Positions 48,291-58,410 are shown, numbered from the stretch's first letter. The stretch is 64,000 nt of DNA from Roseinatronobacter monicus (GCF_006716865.1 NZ_VFPT01000001.1:2475001-2539000); one strand, 5' to 3'. Numbers and translations: made by a program. Notes: generated by a model from the sequence alone, not told the origin.

Positions 48291-49988
48291 ATGATATCCC
48301 GGCGCGAATTTCTGCAAGCGTCCATCGCAGCCTCGGCGCTTTACGGCATCTCGGGGTTCGGCAACTGGTCGAAACTCTCTGCGCAACAAGCGCTGACGCA
48401 GGATGACCTGCTGCGTTTCGACACGTTCGGGAATGTCTCGCTGATCCATGTGACAGACATCCACGCCCATTTGAAACCCATCTGGTTCCGCGAACCCGAA
48501 TGGAATATCGGCGTGGGCGACGTAACGGGCAAACCGCCGCATGTGGTCGGCAAAGACTTCATCGAGATGTTCAACCTCACGCCCGGCTCGCCCGAAGCCT
48601 ATGCGCTGACCTATGTGGATTTTGAAGCGCTGGGGCGCACATACGGGCGCATGGGCGGCATGGACCGTGTGGCGACCGTGGTGAACGCAATCCGCGCCGA
48701 CCGCCCCGATGCCCTGTTGCTGGACGGCGGCGACACATGGCACGGCTCCATGACCAGCTACCTGACCAAGGGCCAAGACATGGTCAATGTCATGAACGCC
48801 CTCGGCGTCGAGGCGATGACAAGCCATTGGGAATGGACCTTCGGCCAAGACCGCGTGCGCGAAATCGTAGACGGCCTGCCCTTCCCTTTCCTTGGTCAGA
48901 ACATTTTTGACAACGAATGGAACGAGCCGTCGGAAGAGTTTGATCCCTATACATGGTTCGAGCGCGGCGGCGTAAAGATTGCGGTCATCGGTCAGGCCTT
49001 CCCCTATATGCCAATCGCCAATCCGGGCTGGAAATTCCCTGATTTCAGCTTCGGCATCCGCGATGGCCGTATGCAGGAAATGGTTGATGAAGTGCGCGCC
49101 CAAGGTGCAGATCTGGTCGTCGTGCTGTCGCATAACGGTTTCGACGTGGACCGCCAGATGGCCAGCCGCGTCACGGGCATCGACGTCGTTCTGACCGGCC
49201 ACACCCATGACGCGCTGCCAGAACCGGTGATTGTGGGCGAAACGCTTCTGATCGCATCGGGCAGCCATGGCAAGTTTGTCACGCGCCTTGATCTGGATGT
49301 GCGCGACGGGCAAATGATGGGCTTCCGCCACAAGCTGATCCCGGTCTTCTCGGATGTGATCACCCCGGATGCCGATATGGCCGCACTGATCGACAACGAG
49401 CGCGCGCCCTACAAGGACCAACTTGAAGAAGTCATCGGCCACACAGACTCGCTTCTCTATCGGCGCGGCAATTTCAACGGCACATGGGATGACCTGATCT
49501 GCGAAGCGATCATGGAAGAACGCGACACCGAAATCGCCATGTCGCCGGGCGTGCGCTGGGGCGCCAGCCTGCTACCGGGCGACGCGATCACGCGCGAAGA
49601 TATCCATTCCGTCACCTCGATGACTTACGGCGAATGCTACCGCACCGAGATGACAGGCGACTTCCTGAAGGTCGTGCTGGAAGATGTGGCCGACAACATC
49701 TTCAACCCTGACCCCTATTTCCAGCAAGGCGGCGACATGGTGCGTATTGGCGGGCTGGGCTATCGGGTCGATGTATCGGCACCCGTGAACCAGCGCATTT
49801 CCGACATGACGCTTCTGTCCACAGGCGAGGCGATCGACCCTGAACGCAACTATGTTGTGGGCGGCTGGGCCTCTGTGAACCCCGAAACCGAAGGCCCCCA
49901 GATTTGGGATGTCGTCGAAAACCATATCCGCAAGATTGGCCGTGTGGCGCTGCAACCGAATACATCGGTGCAGGTCACTGGGCTTTGA
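48291..49988 (+). CDS. soxB: SoxB thiosulfohydrolase
   Basis: A 565-residue periplasmic dimanganese enzyme that releases sulfate from SoxY-bound thiosulfonate. The N-terminus is a Tat signal (SRREFLQASIAAS). Metal ligands lie in VTDIHAH (54-60, D56 and H58), DGGDTWHGS, SHNGFDVD and TGHTHD. The start at 48291 is eight bases after AGGAG; a longer frame to 48240 is not used. Length is normal for SoxB. Confidence 0.95.
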   Translation: MISRREFLQASIAASALYGISGFGNWSKLSAQQALTQDDLLRFDTFGNVSLIHVTDIHAHLKPIWFREPEWNIGVGDVTGKPPHVVGKDFIEMFNLTPGSPEAYALTYVDFEALGRTYGRMGGMDRVATVVNAIRADRPDALLLDGGDTWHGSMTSYLTKGQDMVNVMNALGVEAMTSHWEWTFGQDRVREIVDGLPFPFLGQNIFDNEWNEPSEEFDPYTWFERGGVKIAVIGQAFPYMPIANPGWKFPDFSFGIRDGRMQEMVDEVRAQGADLVVVLSHNGFDVDRQMASRVTGIDVVLTGHTHDALPEPVIVGETLLIASGSHGKFVTRLDLDVRDGQMMGFRHKLIPVFSDVITPDADMAALIDNERAPYKDQLEEVIGHTDSLLYRRGNFNGTWDDLICEAIMEERDTEIAMSPGVRWGASLLPGDAITREDIHSVTSMTYGECYRTEMTGDFLKVVLEDVADNIFNPDPYFQQGGDMVRIGGLGYRVDVSAPVNQRISDMTLLSTGEAIDPERNYVVGGWASVNPETEGPQIWDVVENHIRKIGRVALQPNTSVQVTGL

Positions 49989-50042
49989 GATCAACGAAGG
50001 GCGGGCCATTTGCCCCTGCCCCAAACCAGAGGAACCGACGTC

Positions 50043-51332
50043 ATGACTGACATGCCAAATGACGCCGCCAAGACGCCAAGCCACGGCCCCTCCCGCCGCG
50101 ATTTCCTGCGCACAGCAGGGTTGGCAGCCGGCGGCGCAGTGGTCGGAGCAGGCGCGAATGCCGCAAGCCCCGACCCGCTGATTACCGAAGTGCAACCCTA
50201 CGCCTCTTTCCTTGGCGAAGGGGTGGATGCCACGCCCTACGGTATGCCGATCCATTTCGAGGATCACGTCGTGCGCCGCAATGTAGAATGGCTGACCGCA
50301 GACCCCATCAGCTCGATCAACTTCACGCCGATTCATGCGCTCGATGGCACGATCACGCCGCAAGGCTGTGCATTCGAGCGTCACCATTCCGGTGCAATCG
50401 AGATGAGCAAGGACGAATACCGTTTGATGATCACGGGCTTGGTCGAACGCCCGCTTGTCTTCACTTTCGGCGACCTGATGCGCCTGCCGCGCGTCACGCG
50501 CGTGCATTTTTGCGAATGCGCGGCCAATAGCGGTATGGAATGGGGCGGCGCGCAGTTGAACGGCGCGCAGTTCACGCATGGCATGATCCATAACATGGAA
50601 TACACCGGCGTCACGCTGCGCACGCTTCTGGACGAAGCGGGCGTCAAGCCCGAAGGAAGCTGGATCTATGTCGAGGGCCATGACGCGTCATCGAACGGGC
50701 GCTCGATCCCGATGGAAAAGGCGCTCGATGATTGCATGATTGCGTTTTCCGCCAATGGCGAGGCGCTGCGCATGGAGCATGGCTATCCGGTGCGGCTGGT
50801 TGTGCCGGGCTGGGAAGGCAACCTCTGGGTCAAATGGCTGCGCCGCATTGGTGTGCATGACGGGCCTATGGAAAGCCGCGAGGAAACCTCGAAATACACC
50901 GACCTTATGCCCGATGGTCGCGCGCGCAAATGGACATGGGCCATGCACGCAAAATCGGTCGTCACCTCGCCTTCACCGCAAATGCCCATCGGGCATGGAC
51001 CGGGGCCAATGGTCATTACCGGGTTGGCATGGTCGGGCCTTGGCAAGATCGCGCGGGTGGATGTGTCGCTGGATGGCGGCGTGAACTGGCAGACCGCGCG
51101 TCTAGGCACAGAACCGGGCGACAAAGCCGTGACGCGCTTCTACCTCGATCACGATTGGGACGGCCAGCCGATGTATCTGCAATCGCGCGCGATTGACGAG
51201 ACCGGCTATGTCCAACCCAGCAAGGAACAGTTGCGCGCCATTCGCGGGCTGAACTCGATCTACCACAATAACGGCATCCAGACTTGGTATGTCAACGAGA
51301 GCGGAGAGGCGGAAAATGTCGAAGTGTCGTAA
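50043..51332 (+). CDS. soxC: SoxC sulfane dehydrogenase molybdenum subunit
   Basis: A 429-residue molybdopterin enzyme of the sulfite oxidase family, exported by Tat (SRRDFLRTAGLAAGG at 17-31). The cysteines C157 and C159 in VHFCECAANSG mark the molybdenum site, and the dimerisation domain covers the last 120 residues. With SoxD it oxidises the SoxY-bound sulfane sulfur with six electrons. AGAGGA precedes the start at 50043. The end overlaps soxD by 17 bases. Confidence 0.95.
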   Translation: MTDMPNDAAKTPSHGPSRRDFLRTAGLAAGGAVVGAGANAASPDPLITEVQPYASFLGEGVDATPYGMPIHFEDHVVRRNVEWLTADPISSINFTPIHALDGTITPQGCAFERHHSGAIEMSKDEYRLMITGLVERPLVFTFGDLMRLPRVTRVHFCECAANSGMEWGGAQLNGAQFTHGMIHNMEYTGVTLRTLLDEAGVKPEGSWIYVEGHDASSNGRSIPMEKALDDCMIAFSANGEALRMEHGYPVRLVVPGWEGNLWVKWLRRIGVHDGPMESREETSKYTDLMPDGRARKWTWAMHAKSVVTSPSPQMPIGHGPGPMVITGLAWSGLGKIARVDVSLDGGVNWQTARLGTEPGDKAVTRFYLDHDWDGQPMYLQSRAIDETGYVQPSKEQLRAIRGLNSIYHNNGIQTWYVNESGEAENVEVS

Positions 51333-52398
51333 ACTCATCACCACGACGGCACTGATTACAGTGTTTGGCGCGGTCCCTGCCCTTGCAGACACATTGGGCA
51401 TTGGCCGTCTGGCCCTGCCCGAAGAAATCGCCGCTTGGGATATTGCCGTCATGCCCGATGGGCGCGGCCTGCCCGAAGGGCGTGGCAACGTGCTGGATGG
51501 CGAAGATTACTGGATCGACCAATGTGCAGTGTGCCACGGTGATTTCGCCGAAGGTGCTGGTGCATGGCCTGCCATCGTCGGCGGTCGTGGCAGCCTGACC
51601 GATGACCGACCCGAAAAAACGGTTGAGTCGTATTGGCCCTATCTGTCGACCGTGTGGGACTACATCAACCGCTCCATGCCCTTTGGCGCGGCCCAGACAC
51701 TGGAGACAGACGAGGTTTATGCGATCACCGCCTATATCCTCTATTCCGCAGGGCTGGTGGATGACGACTTCGAGTTGAGCAATGAGAATTTCACCGAAAT
51801 TCGCCTGCCTAATGAGGGTGGTTTCTACCTTGATGACCGCGCAGAGGCGGAATTCCCTGAATTCACCCAAGACCCTTGTATGAGCGATTGCCGTGACCCT
51901 GTGGAAATTTCGGCACGCGCCACGGATATTGATGTAACGCCGGAATTCCCTGTCATCCGTTACAGCTATTCCGATGGCAGCGCGCCCGCGCCCGCCGCTG
52001 CTGAAGAGGCCGATGAGGCGTCCGTGCAGCCTGAAGAAGCCCCGGCTGAGGAAGCAATACAGACAGCCTCTCTCGACCCTGCGCTGGTCGCCGCAGGCGA
52101 GGCCGCATGGCGTCAATGCCGCACATGTCACCAGCTTGGTGATGGGGCGCGCAACGGTACAGGCCCGCAATTGAACGACATTTTCGGGCAAACCGCCGCA
52201 CATGCTGACGGGTTTCGCTACTCGCCCGCATTCACCGAGGCGGCAGAGGGCGGTCTTGTCTGGAACGAGGAAACACTTGACGCCTTCCTTGAAAATCCGG
52301 CAGGCTTGATCCCAAGAAACCGCATGTCCTTTCGGGGCGTTCGCAGCGAAGATGAACGTGCCGCATTGATTGCCTATCTGATGTCGTATTCAAACTAA
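51316..52398 (+). CDS. soxD: SoxD dihaem cytochrome c
   Basis: A 360-residue partner of SoxC with a signal peptide (1-24) and two c-type haem domains, C70-AV-C73-H74 and C268-RT-C271-H272. An Ala/Glu/Pro-rich linker (about 221-252) joins them, as in full-length dihaem SoxD. It passes electrons from SoxC to small cytochromes. The start at 51316 lies within soxC after GGAGAGG, so the pair is translationally coupled. Confidence 0.94.
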   Translation: MSKCRKLITTTALITVFGAVPALADTLGIGRLALPEEIAAWDIAVMPDGRGLPEGRGNVLDGEDYWIDQCAVCHGDFAEGAGAWPAIVGGRGSLTDDRPEKTVESYWPYLSTVWDYINRSMPFGAAQTLETDEVYAITAYILYSAGLVDDDFELSNENFTEIRLPNEGGFYLDDRAEAEFPEFTQDPCMSDCRDPVEISARATDIDVTPEFPVIRYSYSDGSAPAPAAAEEADEASVQPEEAPAEEAIQTASLDPALVAAGEAAWRQCRTCHQLGDGARNGTGPQLNDIFGQTAAHADGFRYSPAFTEAAEGGLVWNEETLDAFLENPAGLIPRNRMSFRGVRSEDERAALIAYLMSYSN

Positions 52399-52412
52399 AG
52401 CTTGGTGGCCTG

Positions 52413-53132
52413 GTGTTCGAGAAACTGAAACCTCTGATCCTTGTCGGGGCCTTGTTGGCCCCGACCACTGTACTTGGACAAGCAACGCCAATTGGTGATG
52501 CAAGCGCCGGCGCGCAGGTTTACCAACGCGAATGTGCCAGTTGTCACCAGATTGGTGACGGGGCCGAGCACCGCATCGGGCCGCATCTGAACCGCATATT
52601 CGACCGCCGCGCAGGCAGCCACGACGATTTCCGCTATTCCGAGGCGTTGGTGCGGCAGGGCCGCGATGGGCTGTTCTGGGATTTGGCCCGCTTGCACGCC
52701 TATATCGAGAATCCGCGTGCGCTGGTTTCGGGCACACGCATGTCTTACCGCGGGTTGCGCGATGAAGAACGGCGCGCAAACCTGATCGCCTATATGCGCG
52801 CCTATTCCGACCAGCCCCAAAACATTCCCGAAGCCTCGCCCACGGCGATCGCGCGCGAGGTGGAGTTGTCGGCAGAAACCCTCGCGATTGAGGGGGATGT
52901 CGAGTATGGTGAATTCCTGAGTGCCGAATGCACCACCTGCCACCAGCGCAGTGGCGAGCATTCGGGCATTCCCGGCATTGTCGGCTGGCCGGAAGAAGAC
53001 TTTGTTGTGGCAATGCACGCCTATAAGCAGAAACTGCGCCCGCATGAGGTGATGCAATCCGTGACACAACGCCTGGACGATGAAGAAATCGCAGCGCTCG
53101 CGGCCTTTTTCCGCGAGTTGGGCCGCGAATAA
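52413..53132 (+). CDS. soxE: SoxE dihaem cytochrome c
   Basis: A 239-residue periplasmic cytochrome starting with GTG. A signal peptide (1-23, ending VLGQA) precedes two haem sites, C41-AS-C44-H45 and C173-TT-C176-H177. It forms a pair with SoxF that resembles flavocytochrome c sulfide dehydrogenase. It starts 14 bases after soxD. Confidence 0.92.
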   Translation: MFEKLKPLILVGALLAPTTVLGQATPIGDASAGAQVYQRECASCHQIGDGAEHRIGPHLNRIFDRRAGSHDDFRYSEALVRQGRDGLFWDLARLHAYIENPRALVSGTRMSYRGLRDEERRANLIAYMRAYSDQPQNIPEASPTAIAREVELSAETLAIEGDVEYGEFLSAECTTCHQRSGEHSGIPGIVGWPEEDFVVAMHAYKQKLRPHEVMQSVTQRLDDEEIAALAAFFRELGRE

Positions 53133-53334
53133 GAACAAGTTTGCCCCGGCATGCGTCGGGGCGGTCGATGCATGCGAGAGGGGGCGCATGCAACCAGACA
53201 TCATTCCTAAGAAGATCGCGCCCAAAGGAATGGTGTTCCTGTCAAGACTTGCCTGCGATTACACCGGGGTCTGGACAAACCGGAAAGAACGGCGCGAAAT
53301 CCGCCTCAATCGAGGCGCCAATGGGAGAGACTTC

Positions 53335-54597
53335 ATGATATTGAACAGACGCAGTTTTCTGGGCACGGCCACAGCGGCATCCGCAGCCCTGTCAGCGCCA
53401 ATGGCCCTTGGTCAGGCAAAGCCGCGCGTCGTTGTCATCGGCGGTGGTTCGGGCGGCGGCACAGTCGCGCGCTACATCGCCAAGGACAGCAATGGCGCGG
53501 TCGACGTGACACTGATCGAGCCGTCGCGCAAATACTACACCTGCTATTTCTCGAACCTCTATCTGGGCGGGTTCTGGGAATTTGACGCGCTTGGCCATGA
53601 CTACGGCAATATCGCGCGGCTTGGTGTGAATGTCATTCATGACTGGGCTGTGGGTGTGGACCGCGACGCGCAGACCGTGGCGCTGGCCTCGGGCGAGCAG
53701 GTCTCGTATGATCGGCTGGTCGTGGCACCCGGCATCGACTTTGTCGAAGGCTCGGTTCCCGGCTGGGATGTGTCGCAGCAAAGCCTGATGCCACATGCCT
53801 ACAAATCCGGCACGCAGGCGCAGTTGCTGAAACACCAGATCGAAAATATGCGCGAGGGTGGCACGTTCTGCATGGTGGCCCCACCAAACCCCTACCGTTG
53901 CCCCCCCGGCCCCGGCGAGCGCGTGTCGATGGTTGCGCATGTCCTGTCAGAAATCAATCCGACCGCGAAGATCCTGATTGTGGACCCAAAGGAAAACTAT
54001 TCCAAACAGGCCCTGTTCGAAGAAGGCTGGGAACGCCACTACCCCGGCATGGTCACGCGTATCGGCCCTGATTTTGGCGGCGAGAATGTCGAAGTGCGCC
54101 CGGACGCAATGGAAGTCATCATCGACGGCGTGGTTGAAGCGGTCGATGTCTGCAACGTGATCCCGGCCCAGAAAGCGGGCAAGATCGCTGAGCTGGCCGG
54201 GTTGACGAACGACTCTGGCTGGGCACCGGTTCTGCCTGCGGATATGCGCTCGCGCATGGATGAGAATGTGTTTGTGCTGGGCGACGCCAGCGCGCAGGGG
54301 GCTATGCCCAAATCTGGCTACTCGGCCAATTCTCAGGCCAAGGTTGTGGCGAATGTGATCCGTGGCGAGTTGACTGGCAGCCGCATCTTCCCGGCGCGCT
54401 ATTCCAACACCTGCTGGTCGCTGATCGCCACCAATGATGGCGTGAAAGTCGGCGCGAATTACGAGGCTGGCGAAGATCAGATCGAATCTGTGTCCAGCTT
54501 CATCAGCCAGACCGGCGAAGACGCCGAGTTGCGCCAGCAAACCTATGAGGAAAGCATCGGCTGGTATAACGGGATCGTGGCCGACATTTTCGGCTGA
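53335..54597 (+). CDS. soxF: SoxF flavoprotein (sulfide dehydrogenase type)
   Basis: A 420-residue FAD flavoprotein of the FCSD family. A Tat-like signal (LNRRSFLGTATAA, 3-15) precedes the dinucleotide motif VVVIGGGSGGGTVARYI (32-48). C70 in YYTCYFSN and the cysteine in VCNVIPAQKAG are candidates for the redox pair that attacks sulfide. The start at 53335 is six bases after GGGAGAG; the longer frame overlapping soxE is not supported. A GCCCCG...CGGGGC hairpin at 53143-53162 sits in the 200-bp soxE-soxF gap. Confidence 0.92.
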   Translation: MILNRRSFLGTATAASAALSAPMALGQAKPRVVVIGGGSGGGTVARYIAKDSNGAVDVTLIEPSRKYYTCYFSNLYLGGFWEFDALGHDYGNIARLGVNVIHDWAVGVDRDAQTVALASGEQVSYDRLVVAPGIDFVEGSVPGWDVSQQSLMPHAYKSGTQAQLLKHQIENMREGGTFCMVAPPNPYRCPPGPGERVSMVAHVLSEINPTAKILIVDPKENYSKQALFEEGWERHYPGMVTRIGPDFGGENVEVRPDAMEVIIDGVVEAVDVCNVIPAQKAGKIAELAGLTNDSGWAPVLPADMRSRMDENVFVLGDASAQGAMPKSGYSANSQAKVVANVIRGELTGSRIFPARYSNTCWSLIATNDGVKVGANYEAGEDQIESVSSFISQTGEDAELRQQTYEESIGWYNGIVADIFG

Positions 54598-54621
54598 TAA
54601 AACCACGCTGACAAACAACAC

Positions 54622-54652
54622 AGAGCGAGGCTGCGGCCTCGCTCTTTTTTTT
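54622..54652 (+). terminator. strong intrinsic terminator of the sox operon
   Basis: AGAGCGAGGC (54622-54631) pairs perfectly with GCCTCGCTCT (54636-54645) around a TGCG loop, followed by eight T. This is the clearest Rho-independent terminator in the window and ends the sox operon after soxF. Confidence 0.95.
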
Positions 54653-54838
54653 GTGGCAATGACCTGCCGCGCGGATGGCATGATCGCCGTCATGTCGAGC
54701 GCGGCGCAGCAGTCCAAAGCCGCCATCCATCACCATAGCCGCGAACTGTTGCCAAGCTCATCCCAGGATTGCAGACTATTTGCATACTGATCGCAAGGTG
54801 GATTCGGGGTTCCCGATCCGGCCCAGAAGGAGATTATG

Positions 54839-56185
54839 ATGAGCTATGAGCAACTGGAAACTGCACTCAAAGAGCGTGACCAAGCGCCCCACCCCGCAGA
54901 ACTCAGCGATTTTATTGAGCAAGAGCACGCCGCCGACCTAGCCAGATTTGTCGCGGAATGGCCGCCACAGGATGCGTGGCGTGTTCTTGACCTACTGGAA
55001 CTGAGCCAGCAAGCCGAGGTGTTCGGCTATCTGCCGCATCAATTTCAGGTTGATATGGCCGATTCCGTGGCGCGTGACCGGCTGGCCCGTCTTGTTACTG
55101 AAATGAATTCGGACGAACGCGCCGATCTCTACAATGAACTTTCCGAAGAACAGCGCGCGGCGCTGCTGCCTGCTCTGGCGCGGGCCGAGCGCGAGGATAT
55201 CCGCCGCCTTGCAAGTTATCCGAAAGACACCGCCGGGGCGATCATGACCTCGGATTACGCTGTGCTGACGGCTGAGTTGACCACCGGCGAAGCCCTGCAA
55301 AAGCTGCGGGAGGAAGCGCTGGATCAGGAAACGATCTACCGCACCTATGTCATCGACAGTGACCGCCAGCTTGTCGGGTCCGTCCGGTTGCAAGACTTGT
55401 TTCTGGCCCCGTCAAAGGCGCGCGTCTCTGATGTGATGGAGCGCAACACCCACGCGGTGACCGTGACAGACGATCAGGAACAGGTCGCACAACAGGTCGC
55501 CCGCTATGACTTGCTTGCCTTGCCAGTGGTAGATGCCGAAGGGCGCCTTGTCGGGATCGTCACGCATGACGACGCGATGGATGTTATTCAAGAAGAAGCG
55601 ACCGAAGATTTCCACCGTGTTGGTGCGTCGAAAATGGTGCGTAACATGCGGGATGCGAGCGTTTTCATGCTGTACCGCGCGCGCATCGTGTGGCTGATCC
55701 TGCTGGTTTTCGGCAATATCTTCTCGGGCGCCGGTATCGCCTATTTTGAGGATACGATCACCGCCTATGTCGCTCTGGTCTTCTTCCTGCCGCTTCTGAT
55801 CGACAGCGGCGGCAATGCGGGTTCGCAGTCGGCAACATTGATGGTGCGCGCACTGGCCACAGGGCAGGTCAGGCTGAATGACTGGAGCTGGATGATCGGC
55901 CGCGAGGTGCTTGTCGCGCTGCTGATGGGGCTGAGCATGGCCGCCGCAGTCTCGGTGATCGGCATTTTCCGTGCAGGGCCAGAGATTGCGCTGGTCGTGG
56001 CCCTGTCGATGGTCATCATCGTGATTGTGGGAAGTGTGATCGGCATGTTGTTGCCCTTCGCCTTGACCAAACTCAATCTTGACCCTGCCACAGCCAGTGC
56101 GCCGCTTGTCACCTCGATCGCGGATGCTGCGGGCGTGCTGATCTATTTCGCAATTGCGACCGCGTTCCTGTTCCCGACGATCTGA
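54839..56185 (+). CDS. mgtE: MgtE-type magnesium channel
   Basis: A 448-residue divalent-cation channel. Order: N-terminal MgtE_N helical domain (about 20-125), two CBS domains (about 130-250) and five membrane helices with the family PLLIDSGGNAGSQSATLMVRAL segment near 315-335, which includes the selectivity region. The ATG at 54839 is six bases from AAGGAG; the ATG one codon earlier is too close. It stands alone after the sox terminator. Confidence 0.95.
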   Translation: MSYEQLETALKERDQAPHPAELSDFIEQEHAADLARFVAEWPPQDAWRVLDLLELSQQAEVFGYLPHQFQVDMADSVARDRLARLVTEMNSDERADLYNELSEEQRAALLPALARAEREDIRRLASYPKDTAGAIMTSDYAVLTAELTTGEALQKLREEALDQETIYRTYVIDSDRQLVGSVRLQDLFLAPSKARVSDVMERNTHAVTVTDDQEQVAQQVARYDLLALPVVDAEGRLVGIVTHDDAMDVIQEEATEDFHRVGASKMVRNMRDASVFMLYRARIVWLILLVFGNIFSGAGIAYFEDTITAYVALVFFLPLLIDSGGNAGSQSATLMVRALATGQVRLNDWSWMIGREVLVALLMGLSMAAAVSVIGIFRAGPEIALVVALSMVIIVIVGSVIGMLLPFALTKLNLDPATASAPLVTSIADAAGVLIYFAIATAFLFPTI

Positions 56186-56302
56186 CAGGAATGCAGTCCC
56201 AGTGCGCAGACCACTGGGACTGCGCATCTTGCGGCAGTCAATCATGGCCATGCGAATGATCCGAGTTGACTTGGACGCGCTTTCACGATCCTTCGGGGTA
56301 TG

Positions 56303-57412
56303 ATGTATACCTTGCGGCGCATACGGGCATGGCTTGTGGCCGAATGGCTTCTGGTGATCCTGATCGGCCTATTGCCGGTCCTGCTTTGGGCTGTTCCGAC
56401 CCCATTGGGCAATCTGGTCGACCTTGTCGATTGGAAAACGGTCGCGGCACTTGCAGGGTTGATGGTGCTCAGCCGCGGATTGGAACTCTCGGGGCTGATT
56501 GACCGTCTTGGCCGCATGGTCCTTGCAAGGCTGCGCAGTGAACGTGGCCTTGCGGTCGCCCTTGTGGTGTTCGCGGCCCTGCTGTCTGCGGTGGTGACAA
56601 ATGATGTCGCACTTTTTGTGACCGTGCCGCTGACCCTTGGGCTGGCGCGGGTTGCCGCTTTGCCTGTGGCGCGGCTGGTCATCTTTCAGGCGCTGGCGGT
56701 GAATGCAGGCTCGGCGATCTCGCCTGTCGGCAATCCACAAAATCTGTTCCTGTGGCAACGCTCGGGGTTGGGGTTTGTCGAATTCACGCTCGCCATGCTG
56801 CCCATCGCCGGGGCCATGCTGGTGCTGGTGCTCGCACTTGTCCCGCTTGGTTTTGGGCAGGCCCGACTGGCCATGCCGGATGCGACACGCCAGTTGGCGG
56901 TGCGGCAGCCGCTGATGCTGGTCTCTCTTGTGGCCTATCCGGTATTTCTTATCGCTGTGAATGCGGGGTTTGCACTGATCGGGGCGGGACTTGTAATCGG
57001 TGCCTTTGCCCTTGCCTTTCGGCATGTGCTGCGCGGGGTGGATTGGCCGCTTTTGCTGGTCTTCATACTTATGTTCATCAATCTGGGACTGCTTGGCCAA
57101 CTGCCTGCTGTTGCGGCCCTTGCGATCTCGGCGATGGACTGGCCCGGCGGGGCCTATGCCTTTGGCGCGGTGCTGTCACAGGGCATGTCGAATGTGCCTG
57201 CCGCGATCTTTCTGGCACCCTTCACCGAGGATTGGCGCGCGCTTGCGTGGGGCGTCAATGTCGGGGGGTTTGGTCTGGCAATCGGCTCTCTCGCCAATCT
57301 GATCGCGCTGCGACTTGGCAGGCAGCCCGGCATCTGGCGGCAGTTCCACCTGTGGTCATTGCCGATGTTCGGGGCAAGCCTTGCTGTGGGCGCTGTGCTG
57401 CTGACGCTGTGA
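56303..57412 (+). CDS. SLC13/ArsB-like anion permease
   Basis: About 369 residues with about ten hydrophobic helices. The conserved TNDVALFVTVPLTL and SAISPVGNPQNLFLWQ segments are the twin signatures of the ArsB/NhaD/CitM ion-transporter superfamily. Possible substrates include sulfate, dicarboxylates or arsenite; none can be chosen from sequence. It lies 100 bp before uppP. ATGATG at 56300 leaves the start ambiguous by one codon. Confidence 0.82.
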   Translation: MYTLRRIRAWLVAEWLLVILIGLLPVLLWAVPTPLGNLVDLVDWKTVAALAGLMVLSRGLELSGLIDRLGRMVLARLRSERGLAVALVVFAALLSAVVTNDVALFVTVPLTLGLARVAALPVARLVIFQALAVNAGSAISPVGNPQNLFLWQRSGLGFVEFTLAMLPIAGAMLVLVLALVPLGFGQARLAMPDATRQLAVRQPLMLVSLVAYPVFLIAVNAGFALIGAGLVIGAFALAFRHVLRGVDWPLLLVFILMFINLGLLGQLPAVAALAISAMDWPGGAYAFGAVLSQGMSNVPAAIFLAPFTEDWRALAWGVNVGGFGLAIGSLANLIALRLGRQPGIWRQFHLWSLPMFGASLAVGAVLLTL

Positions 57413-57514
57413 CATACCTCACACGATCCCGTGTCGGATTGAAGTCTGCGCCGCGCTCCGATAGCCAGCCTCATGCAACTGCTACCTGAATCGCGCTGAC
57501 GAAAGGCCCCGTGT

Positions 57515-58375
57515 ATGAGTTATCTAGAGGCGATCATTCTGGGTCTTGTCCAAGGCATATTCATGTTTGTGCCAGTCAGTTCGACCGCGCATCTGGTCGT
57601 GACCCAACATGTTATGATCGCTCAAGGCTCTAGCATGCCGCCCCCAGAAAGCCCGGCCATGATCCTGTTCGATCTGGTTGTGCATATGGGCACCTTGGTT
57701 TCCATTGCGATTGTGTTCTGGAAAAGCCTGTCTGCGCTGGTCCGCGCCACTTTCGCCGAAACCACCAGTCGCCTGCGGATACCGGGGCCAGGCATGGGGG
57801 CATTCTCAAGGCTGTTTTTGATGGGGATGCTGACAGTACTGGTCACTGGCGTGCTGGGGCTGGTGTTCAAGCGCACATTCGAGCTGGTGTTTTCTGCGCC
57901 GCAGGTACTGGTCGTCACCCTGTCGCTGACGGCTGTGCTGCTGTTTGTGACCGACCGTCTGCCAAAGCGCCCGCTTGGCATCAAAAGCCTTGGTCCGCGA
58001 ATTGCGATTGTGATCGGGGTGGCGCAGGCGCTGGCGCTTATTCCCGGCATTAGCCGCAGCGGGATCACCATTATCGCGGGGCTGTTTTCTGGGTTAAAAC
58101 GGCGTTGGGCAGCGGAATACAGCTTCCTTGTGGCAATCCCGACCATTCTGGCCGCAAGTCTGTTTCAGGGTGTCGAGGTCATGCGCGGTGCAGGTCTGGA
58201 CGGGGTCGGCCTTGGGCCAATGCTGGTGGGGTTTGTGGTCGCGGCCATTTCCGGCACTGTCGCGCTGAAGCTTGTGCTGGCACTGTTGTACAAGGCGCAA
58301 CTGAAAGTGTTTTCGGTGTATCTGGTCGCACTTGCCACAGTGATCGGTTTTGGCCTGTTTGACGGGATCATCTGA
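57515..58375 (+). CDS. uppP: undecaprenyl-diphosphatase UppP
   Basis: A 286-residue membrane phosphatase (BacA family) that regenerates the lipid carrier of cell-wall synthesis. The two active-site segments are VQGIFMFVPVSSTAHLVV (12-29) and PGISRSGITIIAGLFSGL, with catalytic Ser and Arg. The usual first-motif glutamate of the E-G-x-T-E-F pattern is replaced here (GLVQGIFMF), so it may be a divergent paralog. A long hairpin follows. Confidence 0.9.
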   Translation: MSYLEAIILGLVQGIFMFVPVSSTAHLVVTQHVMIAQGSSMPPPESPAMILFDLVVHMGTLVSIAIVFWKSLSALVRATFAETTSRLRIPGPGMGAFSRLFLMGMLTVLVTGVLGLVFKRTFELVFSAPQVLVVTLSLTAVLLFVTDRLPKRPLGIKSLGPRIAIVIGVAQALALIPGISRSGITIIAGLFSGLKRRWAAEYSFLVAIPTILAASLFQGVEVMRGAGLDGVGLGPMLVGFVVAAISGTVALKLVLALLYKAQLKVFSVYLVALATVIGFGLFDGII

Positions 58376-58410
58376 CACGGCGCGGAAATCTGGTTTTCGC
58401 GGAACAAAGT

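Noticed and set aside
48144..49442. 432-codon minus-strand frame opposite soxB
   Set aside because: SoxB is clearly coded on the plus strand with its metal motifs; the opposite frame is histidine-rich shadow.
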